Assembly: GCA_031772625.1 (NCBI GenBank)
Contig: CM062815.1
Location: forward strand, 123,613,977-123,677,976
From: Pinus tabuliformis
Taxonomy: Eukaryota; Streptophyta; Pinopsida; Pinales; Pinaceae
Reading direction: 5' to 3'
Length of the DNA stretch: 64,000 bases
Below, in pieces: positions 11,447-22,691 of this stretch. The notes under the pieces were generated by a model, which saw only the letters and a program-made list of their open reading frames with translations, did no database searches and was not told the DNA's origin. The translations under genes were made by a program, and so were the position numbers. Position 1 is the first letter of the stretch, and the number at the start of each line of letters is the position of its first letter.

Positions 11447-13466
11447 TGATTTGAAATGGGGCACTAAAGGCTTCTTGTCAAGCTTACAAGAACCTCTCCC
11501 TCTCCAAAGCTTATTAATTTCCAAGATCTAGCTTATGATTAACCGATTGCAGAATTAAAAATGCTTGAAATAGGTGTATGCTTGTGTTTGCCTCTAACTG
11601 CTTAATTGCCTTAAGTCTATTTACTTAAATTGATATATAAACACACATAACAGTAAAATGTAGCAAATAAACAAACACATAAGACAACAATATAATATGG
11701 AGTTCACGCTAATATCTTGAACTACGTCTCCTTGAGCTCTAGTCAACTCGACAAGGCTCTTTGGGATTATGGCTAAATTCTTTTTACAAGCTCCACGCTC
11801 AACTCCATTGGTTTACAATTGAACTTATGGGCTTAGAATACCATCTTATCCCACTGGTTGTCCATACTCTGCAGACAGATCTAGGCTTCCCTGGACTTGA
11901 CTCCTTCAGTCAGTGCTCTGAGCTTCTTGAGCTTCCGGCCTCTCTGACTCCCTCAGAATTCTGTATTGACTCTGGAACTCCTTCTTCTGTCTTCAGCACA
12001 CTTCAGACACCAACAACAACTAGATCATTTCAATCTCTTTGTTGTTCTGCAGCTTCATTACAACTCCATGGCTCTTAGAAGTCTATTATGAGCTCTCTGG
12101 CTCTGGCTTTGGCTCTCGGCTCTGGCTCTAGCTCTGGCTCTCATGAGCTTTTGGTTTCGCCTGACCTCCAAGTGAATCTCTACTTTTGAGTCACTATGAA
12201 TCCGCAGATTGCATCCTCTAGGCTTACACTCAGCATTCAAGCATCTCTGAGCCTCTTGGGCTTCTCTGCTCTTCTCCTGAGCATAACTCTGCCTCTTTGT
12301 GGTATCTCTCAGCCTCTGCGCGAATCTTAGCAACCTTTAGCCCCTTTAGCACCTTTGTCAATTGTTCTCTTTGTGTTTTTGTAACACATCGGTTATAGTC
12401 CTCCATCATGGAAAACCACGCGTTTCCACAAAATAATCAGTTTCCCATTGCAATGAATCGGAGGGCACAGGAAACCCAACTGTTCGGCCTTCCTCCTACA
12501 GAAAGCCCGCATTCGAACACGTACCGCAATACACAGGGAAACTAGTGAAAACACATCATTGGAGTGTTTAACCAGAACTCAAACAGTATGGAATCACCCT
12601 TATAAACCTATCGGGTCCGTCATCCTATCACATTTGCAATTCGCATGGCGAAATGGCTAAAAACACCAAATACATAGGAATACATTGAAAAGCTAAAATT
12701 CAAGATTTCAAATATTATGTAGCCACACTTATAATCCTTATCAGGTCCGGGTTCTTTATCGCATATCGCATGTCGCACGGCGAAATGCTTAAAACCCATG
12801 AATTTGACAAATACACAGAAATACAAAGGAAATCCGCTATCGGGCGCCAAGCAAGATCTCAAACAGTATGAAACCACGTCTATAATCCTTATCGGGTCCA
12901 CGCTTTATTGCAAGTCGCAATTGCAATGTGCATTGGCCCTTTGTATTGGGAATCACTGATCGCCGATATCGACCTATCGCTACCGGCCCCATTGCTATAT
13001 TAGCATATTGCAATATCGTTGTCGCAACGGCCCCAGGGGTCTTCCCTTTGACTATGCCGATCGCTGATCACCGACCATCGCATATCGCAATTGGCTCGCC
13101 CAGGGTTCCGATATCGCATGGCAGCCTACCTCCGATCCGATATATCGGAGATCGCTAATCGGGGGTCCTTAAGGCTTGCTGCTCCGCCCTTTACACCTTT
13201 CCAATGCGATTTTCTTTAGAAAGCCTTTATTTCTCCTAAGTCCCATTTAATAAGAAAATGCCTCCTTTTCAAAGGACAATGGACAATCTTCTTTTTGCAA
13301 TAACTTCTTCATCCGAAGTCCATTTTAGCCCATTCAAATTGTGTTAGATTCATATTGAAGAGATCTATGCTATGAGACTATTTCCAAGAGCATCCCTTTA
13401 CTTTCATTTTCCTCAGTGAGGAACATTTTTAGACTTCGAGGTTTATCCAAGATCCATTTTGGATCA
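11447..13466 (-). repeat. 5' LTR of the TR-GAG-like element
   Basis: A 2020-bp direct repeat of 6944-8997. The opening is TGATTTGAAATGG versus TGATCTGAAATGG in the partner, and both end TTTTGGATCA. The CG-rich TATCG patch is at about 12895-13170. Confidence 0.92.
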
Positions 13467-13471
13467 ATGGT

Positions 13472-14019
13472 AAAGACCCTTGGTATTTAGAATACCATGG
13501 TGTGGAAATTGTACGCTACTCTTCTTCACCATACTCACATATGTCGGTGACCTTTGTTCATAGGACTTGCTTATATTTCTTAAAACATTATTTTTATCAT
13601 TCCTCTGTCTCTAAACTGATATTACTTTGTCCAAATTATCTTTTACATCTGTACTAGCCTGCATACTTATCCTACTATTATCATGTTGACATGTTTATTA
13701 AATAGGTTTCCATCAAGGACAACACATTTGTCGTAATGCCAACAATTTCCCCCTTTGGATTGATGGAAACCACCACTTTGGTGTTTGGTCACCACCACCT
13801 GTGGATACCTGTAAACACATATGTAGATATACCAAGTTACCAAGCATTCTCTAAACACCAAGTTTTTCTCCCCCTTTGAAATGAAGGGCAAAGGGGTTGA
13901 CCAATGCTGAATGAAGGCTTCTCTCCCTTTGTAGATCTGTTATGCTGAGTATAAACACTGATACGAACCATGATCCACCTGAGCATATGCTAAAATTTCT
14001 AAATATATACAAAGAAGTA
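13472..14019. other. Sequence between two LTR elements, possible Copia 3' end remnant
   Basis: On the minus strand near 13735-13760 the sequence reads CCAAAGGGGGAAATTGTTGGC, like the polypurine tract and LTR start of many plant Copia elements. A second purine run (AAAGGGGGAGAAAAAC) lies near 13866-13882. No pol motif was found, so this is at most a scrap. Confidence 0.3.
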
Positions 14020-14203
14020 TGTTGGACACCTAATCCTCTATGGGTTGGTGTAGAATGTGAATATCCATGAGAGTCCAAGAGACCTTGGGATGTGGAACCC
14101 AATGGTCACACGAATGTACTATAAATGTATATCATTGTCAATAATAAATACACACTCATGTTTACCATTTACACTTTGTGTTTTCCATGTATGTGTCTTA
14201 ACA
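14020..14203 (+). repeat. 5' LTR (184 bp)
   Basis: TGTTGG...TTAACA ends with a short inverted repeat TGTT/AACA. Direct partner at 17942. Confidence 0.85.
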
Positions 14204-14215
14204 TGGTATCAGAGC
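14204..14215 (+). promoter_or_regulatory. Primer binding site (initiator Met tRNA)
   Basis: TGGTATCAGAGC immediately follows the 5' LTR. Confidence 0.9.
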
Positions 14216-16632
14216 TGCTGATAGGCCTGGGCATTTTCAGATATTGTCAGTGCTGCATTCTTTCCAGAATTTGTCTGCCATTTCCCTATTTATAGAAATA
14301 TACTAATGCTGCTCTACTACCACTGGGCGCTGTAGCAAACCGTTTCATTTTGTGAATGTATATGCATTGAATCTCTTTCTATTATGTGCGTTAGTTTATA
14401 TGCTGAATGTGTATGCATTATATTCATGTCTGTATTCAAGGTTGTTTCTCTGTCTATCAGTTGCTCTTGCCTTGTCAGAATTCTTCTATTCTAAGCCCTG
14501 TCAAAATTCTGCTATTGAGCGTTGGTTGAATTTGTTGTGCACTGTGTTATTACCTCAATCAATGTCGATGCCTACACATATTTCATACCTCGAGCCCCTT
14601 GCTCTCCCCACTGTGCAGCTCTTCGGGCCTCGGATTCAGCATCCCTGGGCACCTCTCAAGTGGCTCCATCCTCTTGCAATGTATGCGTATATGTTAAAGT
14701 TTTGTATTGTATCAAGGTTTCATGGTGTATCTCCCCAAAATGCCAACAAGTAGAGTAAGAGTTGAACTTGAGGGTACTGGGGAGTCGACAGAGAGGTGAG
14801 ATACCGCAACACGGTAAGGAGTCGAATGGGATAGTGTGGACTGGTATGGGAGTTGAACCAACTTTGTGGGTGTCAACTATTCTTTCTCTTTTGATTTAGG
14901 GTAGAAGAATAAAGCCCTGGATGCTGAAAGGGATAAAGATTGAAGTTTAATATATTGATCTCGACAATTGCATCTCTGAGTGCTCACTTCTAATTTTCTT
15001 GCTCAGAAAGCCGATCAAGAAAATGGATCGAAATTTGTCCATCTGTGCAATTTTTCTTGTGATTTCTAACTGACTGTAACTATACTGAAGCAAAATTCTT
15101 TATTTACACTGCTTGGGATTGGTGGGATCGTCCCCAAAGTTTGTGGATCTTGAAAGCGCAGACTAGTTCAACCCAAAGTTGCTACTACTCTGCATCGAAG
15201 TGCAGGTGGACATTAGGGGATTGACGATGAAAATGACATGGTTGTCGTAATCTATAGAGGTTATCTGGTAAGTGCCCGAGTGTGTGGTCAACATGAGTTT
15301 CTGGTTCATGCAGTGGATGTAGCTCTGGAACCTAGGAGCCTCCTTCGAGTTAGGCCCTTTTTCGTTGAATTCTGGGGTTAAAACACATACACATGAGTTT
15401 TGAACTCATGATAGAAGTGCCATCGCCATCTTGTGTCAGACATAATCTGCCACTAAATATTCATTTCAAGTCTACGACTGCTTTGATGGCTAAGTGTACC
15501 AACTAGACATTCAAACCTGCTAGCAGACGAGCAGGATTACATTTGGAATGAAAATAAACCTCAAGCAAGTAGAAGTATTATCAAAGAGGAGGACAAGTGG
15601 TAAAAACAACCATGCATAAATCTCTGCAGTGAGTTATATAATTATCTTTGTGTGCTCTTGATTTCATTGTTAATTCAGTTGTTTAGAAGCTCAACAACTA
15701 AGTAGCACTACCTTGGCCAAAGAAATAAACATGACAGCGATGACATCAAAACTATTGCGAAGGCACGAACCCATGACCATCTATCGGTGAGGAATTTTAT
15801 CATCCTGATGTTAGAAGCATCTACGTTTTATTTCTATGATTTCAAATCGAGTCTTCACCTTCATATTTTATGCTCATGTTCATCGCCAAATGTCACAGAG
15901 AGTTGTGGGGTGTACAAAGATTTATCTTGTCGATGCCTTAGATCTTGAGATTCAAACGTTTCTCTATAAACAACAGAATTGTCACTCAACTCCCATTGTT
16001 TGAGTGTTTTGTCTCTGTTGCACCCTAAAGGTCCAAGAAATCAAAGTTAAGCACCGACTTGAAGAAGGAACTAGTCCGCTTTGATGCGCCTAGATAGAGC
16101 CTCGACATACTTGAAGGCTCGAACAATGGAGTAGTTTTCTCTTCAGTTGTGCATTGAATGCATTGAAAACTATGATTAAAGTTGTTTTCTCTTAAAGCTC
16201 CGCATTGTTCAAAATATTTTGTGTGTTTGAAGTGTTGAACTACTAATCGCTAAACGTGGAGTCTCACTATCTTGAAAATTGAAATCCTAACTGTTGTTGG
16301 TTTGTGCGAGAAATTTTGTAACAAATATTGTAACAAAGAATATTGTCAACGAGGCTACTGGTATCTGAAAGCTTCCTATGTTTCTGCGCATGTGGGAAGC
16401 TTGGTCCATTAATTAATGGTCGACGAGAGTCATTGAATTTAGAACTATTTAAATTGTTGAATTTGGTCTTATAGATTGCAACCTAAGATATTAATTGTAA
16501 GCTGCAATGAGCTTGGCTTGGTTTTGATGCACTGAATACATTTGATTGTACTGAGAATTGTGGCAAGTTTTAGAGTGATCGTTGGTTATATTGCTAATGA
16601 GTGTATTTTGGCCATTGTGAAAAATTATCTCT
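14216..16632 (+). other. Leader region of the short-LTR element
   Basis: About 2.4 kb between primer site and gag remnant. A 133-codon open stretch (14352-14753) begins with a short internal duplication around GAATGTATATGCATT and GAATGTGTATGCATT. I recognise no domain here. Confidence 0.4.
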
Positions 16633-17530
16633 GTGCATTTTGTCCAACATGGTATCTTTGTTTATTGTTACAAGCATTTTAGCCATATAATTCAAGAGAC
16701 TTACCTGATTTATTCAATGAAAATGACCAGAATTAATGCAATATTGGAGTTCTTGAAAACTATGATACTATCTACTTCTGATAACACATTCCAAATCAGC
16801 AAAGGCTCTCTCTCAGAAATTGAGACTTGCTTACAATATGCACAAGAACAGATTGATTTTTTGCAGCTTGAATCTCAACTACAACAGTGGAGTCAACATT
16901 CTAAACCTGTTTCTGTTCACAAGATGCAGAAGTTCAGTTTGCACTTCCCAAGCCCATCATCAAACCTTGGGAAGAGCTTGTCCATAACAGGCACAGAACA
17001 GGTCTTGGATATGACAAGGAGCTTACCTTTCATATTCCAGATTACTCAAAGCCCATTCAGTGTTAGAGTGCTGGATTCTTCATGACAGTTCAACTTCAGC
17101 TGTTCCAAATTCTTCTCCTCTTCCACATTAGCCACAACAAGTTGTTAAATGCTAACACTGTGACCGAGTTGGCCATATGAAAGATGACTATTTTGATCTT
17201 CACCCATGTAAGCATTGTCATAAAACCAATCATTCTTCAAATAGATACTTCAAAAACAAGCCTCCTGCAAGAACAAAGATTCATCTTGGATGGATCGCTT
17301 CTTGGCAATGCGCATCAACAACAAAGAAGATATTTCAGTCATATGTCCAAAATTGTTCTCGAATATTGAATAGTCTTTCAGTTGAGTTTTCTCCATCATC
17401 TCACCTTGTATCTGTCAGGGGGGGAAATGATGGTCATCTACAAGCTTCAAAGTCACATCAAGTGAGCCTGAGCCACAACCTGCCATACCAGATTCAGAGT
17501 TGTAGCCAGAGACAAAGATGCCCCTAAGCA
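16633..17530 (+). pseudogene. Copia-like gag remnant with two zinc knuckles
   Basis: The first 150 codons (16633-17085) are an amphipathic stretch with a Gln/Leu-rich helix. In another frame at 17148-17256 lie two tandem knuckles, HCDRVGHMKDDYF and CKHCHKTNHSSNRYF, each with the final Cys replaced by Tyr and with an in-frame TAA in the first. Paired knuckles of this kind (FDLHPC linking them) are typical of plant Copia Gag, which packages RNA. The frame change between the parts and the lost cysteines show it is dead. Confidence 0.65.
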
Positions 17531-17569
17531 TGCCTTCATTTGGTGATGCCTCTTCAAAGAATTGAGGAC

Positions 17570-17812
17570 ACTTCCTCTAGTAGAAGACTTCAACTTCTTG
17601 CCAGTTTTGGAAGAGTTCCAAGAATTGCATTAAGCATTCCAAAGTTGGTGGTAATTTGTAAACCATCAGAGGTTGATACCTCCCTTTATTGGTTGAATGT
17701 TTCCCTCTTCAAAACATCAGGAGCACTTCCTCTAACAGAAGACCTGAGCTTCATGGCAGACTTGGAAGAGTTCTGGGAACTGCACTAAGCATTTCCATGT
17801 TGGTGGTCATCC
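17570..17812. repeat. 155-bp-spaced internal duplication
   Basis: Two copies about 85 bp long (17570 and 17725) share ACTTCCTCTA..AGAAGAC, TTGGAAGAGTT and GCATTTCC/GCATTCC blocks. They lie between gag and the 3' LTR. Confidence 0.75.
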
Positions 17813-17941
17813 TTAAACCACCCCCCTTATACCAACATTTTAGAGATCACATTTAGCCTAGTGCTGCCATGAACTTTTGCACATTTTGTATTACAACTCT
17901 CTTCTTGGACTCATACATAACCCTTTGGATGAAGGGTGGAA

Positions 17942-18108
17942 TGTTGGACACCTAATCCTCTATGGGTTGGTGTAGAATGTGAACAACTATGAGAGTCCAA
18001 GAGACATTGGGATGTTGAAACCAATGGTCGCATGAATGTACTATAAATGTATATCATTTTCAATAATAGATACACACTCATGTTTATCAAAGTACATGAC
18101 TCTCAACA
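17942..18108 (+). repeat. 3' LTR of the short-LTR element
   Basis: Matches 14020-14203 closely for the first 145 bp, then carries a deletion or ends at 18089 (see the parent element). Confidence 0.8.
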
Positions 18109-18121
18109 TGACCTTTCCTAC

Positions 18122-20840
18122 TGTTGTCACCCTCTGCAAAATGTGTCTTCAACTACTAAAAAAGGGAAAAAGAGAAAAGTTATTTGAAGCCATATTCCAA
18201 GCCATATAATCACTCAAAGCTAAAGAGGACCCTCTCTAATGAATAGATCTCAGAATTCGCTTTCCAATGGTACATGGAACTCCCCAAATGGACTCCAGAA
18301 TAAAAAGTTAGAGCAGATTGATGTTTCACTTTGACAATAAAAAACAAGGAGAAAATGCCTAAGTGTAAAATCTCAAGTCCCAACATATCGACGATCCCGC
18401 AAAGTGAGTCTCGACATATCAGAGGTCCCACACATTGGAGGTGTAGAGTGATATTGGCATATTGGTAGTTAGAAGCTCCAGGCCATATCCATGATCGACG
18501 ATTGGTGTTTTCAAAGTGTCATCCTTAACAAAGCTGTGATCAACGAACACCTATAGTGTTAAAGCGCTAGATTTTTCCTTTAGTGTTAAAGTGCCAAGAT
18601 TGTGCCTTCAGTGTTAAAGTGATGGGAAGGGCCTAATGTAGGTTTAAAATGATTTCAACATAAAACCAAAGCAGGACTAGGCCTCTTCTCTCTCCTCCAA
18701 CGCAACGCGTGGGAACTTAAGATTGGTTCTGATAAGGGACAGGTGGTGAGTAGAGATTGGTTCTGATAAGGGACACGGGGCAGATGATGCCAGGATGACG
18801 TGGAAGTATAGTGACACGTGGCAGAGTGATGACATCACTAATCATAGATCAACGTTTGCAGGATGAGGCATGTTGTTACATCAAAGTTAAAACCTTGATT
18901 GCGATCCACTGATAAAGGGTCTCCGATATAGGGGCTGGCCCGCAGTCAAATAAGAAGTTGAGGAACCAAGGGCTAAGCACAAAGGCTGATTGATGATCAC
19001 AAGTTTTAGGAGGATGCACCAAGGACATGGATAGGAAATCGCCGATTTTCCAACCTTTGATATTTGGCCAAGTGTGCGGTCTATAGAGGAAAATAAAAGA
19101 AAATGGGCCGAAATATTTAACAAAGGAAAAGGGTTCCCAGACACGAGTCCAAAGAATCTAGCACCTTAGGGATAGGCTCCAGGTCATATCCACCCAGTCA
19201 TATGAGAAGAAATGTAGAAAGGGGCTAAGCCAAAGGGGATCAGGACTCGCTGTTCGATAACGCCTTTAAGAGTAAAAGTACCGATGCAATAAAAACCTGG
19301 AAGTATGGTCCATAACTCTGAAAGCATATGGGTCTACATCTGAGGCATTGAATGAAGGCATGGAGCAGTGGGAAATGGATATGGATTGATCCTGTGGAAG
19401 CCTGTGTAATAAGAAACCTAGGACAAAAATAATCACAAGAATGAATTTGTCTGCTTCAATCGCACATCTTCGGAGAGTAAATGGAGGTGTGGGACTCAGG
19501 AAGACTTAATGGCTCAGCATGGAGCTCCACTCTATCATGCTATGAAGGACTGCCAGGACAATCTCTACTTCTTCCCTGTGACAAGCCACCACAGTTGATC
19601 ACTACCAACTCCAGAGAGTGGTGAAGTCGGGCAGTGAAGGCGAAAGCGAGAGGAACTGTCAAAGCAGCTAGAGGGACACATTGTGGCAAACACATGGCTT
19701 GATCAAGGGCCTTCACAGGGACGACAGAAGGATAGTCTCCTCAGTCATCTTTCATTTTTTCTTATCTATGTTATTTATGTAATTGCTGTGTATTTTCAAG
19801 AAAGGAATCAAATCCTTAAAATCATTTTGGGAAGCACAACTATCGTAGGCCGAGACAACTAGTCAATTGGACAATTGGCCTTTGGATGAGATATTTTGTA
19901 ACTGTTGATTCAAATCTCCCCCTCTCCTTATAAATAGGGGGAAGAAACACTTAATAGAGGTTCCAGAATTCTACACTTGAGAGGTCCAAATTCTGTGATT
20001 CCACTTTTGGTTCTACTTGCCTGTTCATGAGGGACTTGAGCGATATCTTGCTAAATGTAATGGATTGTGATTTGGACTCGAGGATTAATGAAACTATTAT
20101 GTTGATTCCTATCAGAGCAATGTGTAGTATGTTTTATCCTTTGTTTATCACTTCATTTATGTTTTTCTCCCTCTAAAATAGTGTAATGAAGTTGCAGGTT
20201 TCACCCTTGTTCATGGTTGTATATTTGTTGCTAAGTAGTAACAGTACCTGTGTTAGCTAGAGATTTACTTATGTACCTGTAATGTGCACAAATTTAGTTA
20301 ATGTTATTTGGTGATAAATGTATCATTGATTAGCGCTCCACTGTTTCTTCCATTCCAAGTCTTCAATCTTCCATACTTCTGTCGAAACATTATTGCTTAG
20401 GATTATGTTTTGTTTACATCCCTATGCATCAAATTATCTCCTTTATTTCCTCCTCTTCATATTACTAAAACGCCAATATTAAGGCTGCTTGTTGTTGTGA
20501 GTTAGCCACTAGAATCATTCATTTCTCTTTGAGATGAACTAGATCCCTATATGTGTTTGAGTCTACTGTAATGAAAGACTATTGAACCAAGCCCCATATA
20601 TTTTCTTTTTCCAACTATGTGACAATTGGAGTGCATTAGAAAGCCCTACTCATAATGTCCAAAGAAATCCTCTCTTAAGATGTCCAAGGCACTGGTCTAA
20701 AATCAACCTAGAGGTTGTCTCTAGGAAGCTTTGTATATCTCCTGAAGAATTGGTCTACAATCAACCCAGAGGCTAATTCTAGGAAGCTTTCTATATCTCC
20801 TAAAGCACTTGTGCTATAGGCGCTAGAAAAAGCGACAACA
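18122..20840 (+). repeat. 5' LTR (2719 bp)
   Basis: TGTTGTC...GACAACA. It contains a CG-rich patch with repeated ACATATCG/CGATC words near 18385-18500 and a TATAAATAGGG promoter-like box near 19930. Confidence 0.9.
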
Positions 20841-20846
20841 TCTTTC

Positions 20847-20864
20847 TGGCATCATTGCCAGGGA
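20847..20864 (+). promoter_or_regulatory. Gypsy-type primer binding site
   Basis: TGGCATCATTGCCAGGGA differs from the usual plant Gypsy site only by G-to-A changes, mostly at CpG positions. Confidence 0.8.
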
Positions 20865-21144
20865 GTGGATTAGAATATTTTTCCCTGGGTATGACAAATC
20901 TTTGCATTCCCTCTATTAGAAGAGCAAGGGAAGTGTGGGACTCCATTCAATTTTATGGTAAACATCCTGATGACTTCACTATCTATATTTCTCTTTGATC
21001 ATCCCTACTTTCAAGTAGCCTCATACTTGCTTTGATGCTAAAGCAACTGAAAAATTTCCCTACCTTTGAACCTAAGATCAATCACCTTGGAAGATTTCAT
21101 AAACGACCATTCCTTCATTCCTGGCCAACAAATTCGACCCACTA

Positions 21145-22068
21145 GATTTTTCTTCTATTGTTGGTTATCCTAATCATGTCCCTTCATTTTGTGAATGGAA
21201 TATCTATTTTCCTAGATTAAGTGGAAACACAGATAGAAGGCGAGACCATCACCTTAAAGATTTTCATGAATGCATGGAAAAATAGGGTATTATTTTTGAA
21301 TATGCGCAAATGAAATTGCTCATGTACTCTTTAGAATACGATGTTAGAATTTGGTACAAAACAACACCTCATGTAAACATCTCTTCCTTAAATAGTTGTC
21401 ACATAACTTTCAATCATTATTGCAAAATATTATATCCTCCGTATGCTCTATTTGAAGATTGCTGTGCATATTACAATGATGGAAATATTCCTAAGGTTAA
21501 TGACCTTGCTGAAGATGTTTGTGGGGATCTGCTCCAAGAAAACACCTACTCACATCAAGAAGAATCACCCAATGATCAAGAAAGAGAAGAGGGGGACATC
21601 ATAGAGCTGCAAATAAACCCTCAATGATCTCATTAAACCGAAGTTGATGATTCTCCTTCTTATGATGTATATGACTCCGATGGAGAGTCAAGTGATGAAG
21701 AGCCACAATAATCCCAAGCATGGGAAGCTGCACAAGAAGATGAGGTCCACTAGGAGGTTAATAAAGAGGCTCCAGTTTACGATGCACATTCTTCACTTGG
21801 AGAACAAGTTCAAGAACCTCCTCCAATTTATGATTCATATTATTTACAGTAGGATGAGATGGTCGTGGTGGTTCAAAAGGATTTTTTTACCAACAAGTGG
21901 GGAGAAGGCTTCCAACAACAAATTTTGCAAGAAGAGCCCAAAGTTGAAGGAACAAGCAGTCTCTGTGACTTCCTCTTGCAGACAGATTCCTTTGAGGAAC
22001 CCTCAGTAGATCCTCTAGTCTATGACTCTTACAATTTAGAAACTCAAGATTCTATTGCAAATTTCTAG
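21145..22068 (+). pseudogene. Gypsy gag remnant
   Basis: One frame runs across the region with several stops (for example TAG at 21283-21285). The segment from 21310 has the Gypsy Gag capsid pattern: SLEYDVRIWYKT, then SSLNSCHITFNHYCK and a Tyr-Pro-Pro motif. The C-terminal part is acidic and repeats VYD/IYD motifs (VYDSD, VYDAHS, IYDSYY, VYDSYN), a pattern I associate with low-complexity tails of plant Gypsy Gag. No zinc knuckle was found. It would have formed the virus-like-particle shell. It is non-functional now. Confidence 0.7.
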
Positions 22069-22691
22069 GAGGGTTGGTTTGTTGACAAATGGGTAGCAAA
22101 AGATCAGCAACATGATTTTCTTTAAAAATCTAAGGTCGAGGAGTTGAACAATATTTGTGGCTGCCCTTACCAATAAGATATGGTCAACAAACGTTTCATG
22201 AAAATAAGGCAACTGCAAATTTTTCTTATCAGTTCTATGACCTTGTAGCTGATTACATGAGAACATTCTTTGATCAGCAGTTGAGGTTTTTTCTATAGCA
22301 TGTGGTATCTTTTTTGTTTGAAGACCTTTCATGGTGCATGCTTGTTTTGATTTTTAAATTTCAGCAACATGAAGGCATTAGGTCCAACACCAAAATGCTG
22401 CCCTAGTACCATTGGAGGGATGAAATCAATTAGGTGAATTAATGCCCAATACATAAGTAGGATTTTAATATAAATAAGCTCATTAGTTGAACATTTATTT
22501 TCCATTTGTTAGGATTTACTTTTCTGCATTTTGGTTTGATGAGGAAAGCACTCCTTGCAAGTAAAGTTCCATGTAGATTTTCTAGTAGTATAAGTGAATT
22601 ATAATTTTGACTCCATGCCCAATGGTGAAGGCTACTAATCTGCAGGTTCTCAACACCTTTCCAGCAAGGCACTATCCCCAGGTGGAGCCAA

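Larger units (their letters stand above)
6944..13466 (-). mobile_element. Complete gag-only LTR retrotransposon (TR-GAG-like)
   Basis: A 6.5-kb element on the minus strand. Direct LTRs (6944-8997 and 11447-13466) begin TGAT and end GGATCA, and 5-bp target duplications ATGGT flank both ends (6939-6943 and 13467-13471). The initiator-Met primer site sits next to the right (5') LTR and a polypurine tract next to the left (3') LTR. The interior is only about 2.4 kb and carries a broken gag-like gene with G-patch and zinc knuckle. No protease, reverse transcriptase, RNase H or integrase motif was seen. The structure matches the plant TR-GAG class, which must borrow pol enzymes. In-frame stops and LTR divergence show this copy is old. 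Confidence 0.92.
14020..18108 (+). mobile_element. Short-LTR retrotransposon with gag only
   Basis: Direct repeats 14020-14203 and 17942-18108 both open TGTTGGACACCTAATCCTCT. The left ends CTTAACA and is followed at once by TGGTATCAGAGC (iMet primer site). The right is preceded by the purine tract ATGAAGGGTGGAA. The 3.7-kb interior has a long non-coding leader and a broken zinc-knuckle gag near 16633-17530; no pol motifs were recognised. The right end is uncertain. LTR alignment with a 17-bp gap puts it at 18108. However, AAGTA precedes the left LTR (14015-14019) and recurs at 18090-18094, which would put the end at 18089 with a 5-bp target duplication. Confidence 0.82.

Noticed and set aside
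14352-14753. 133-codon open stretch as a membrane protein
   Set aside because: It lies in the leader of an LTR element, has an internal duplication, and its hydrophobicity follows from T-rich codons.
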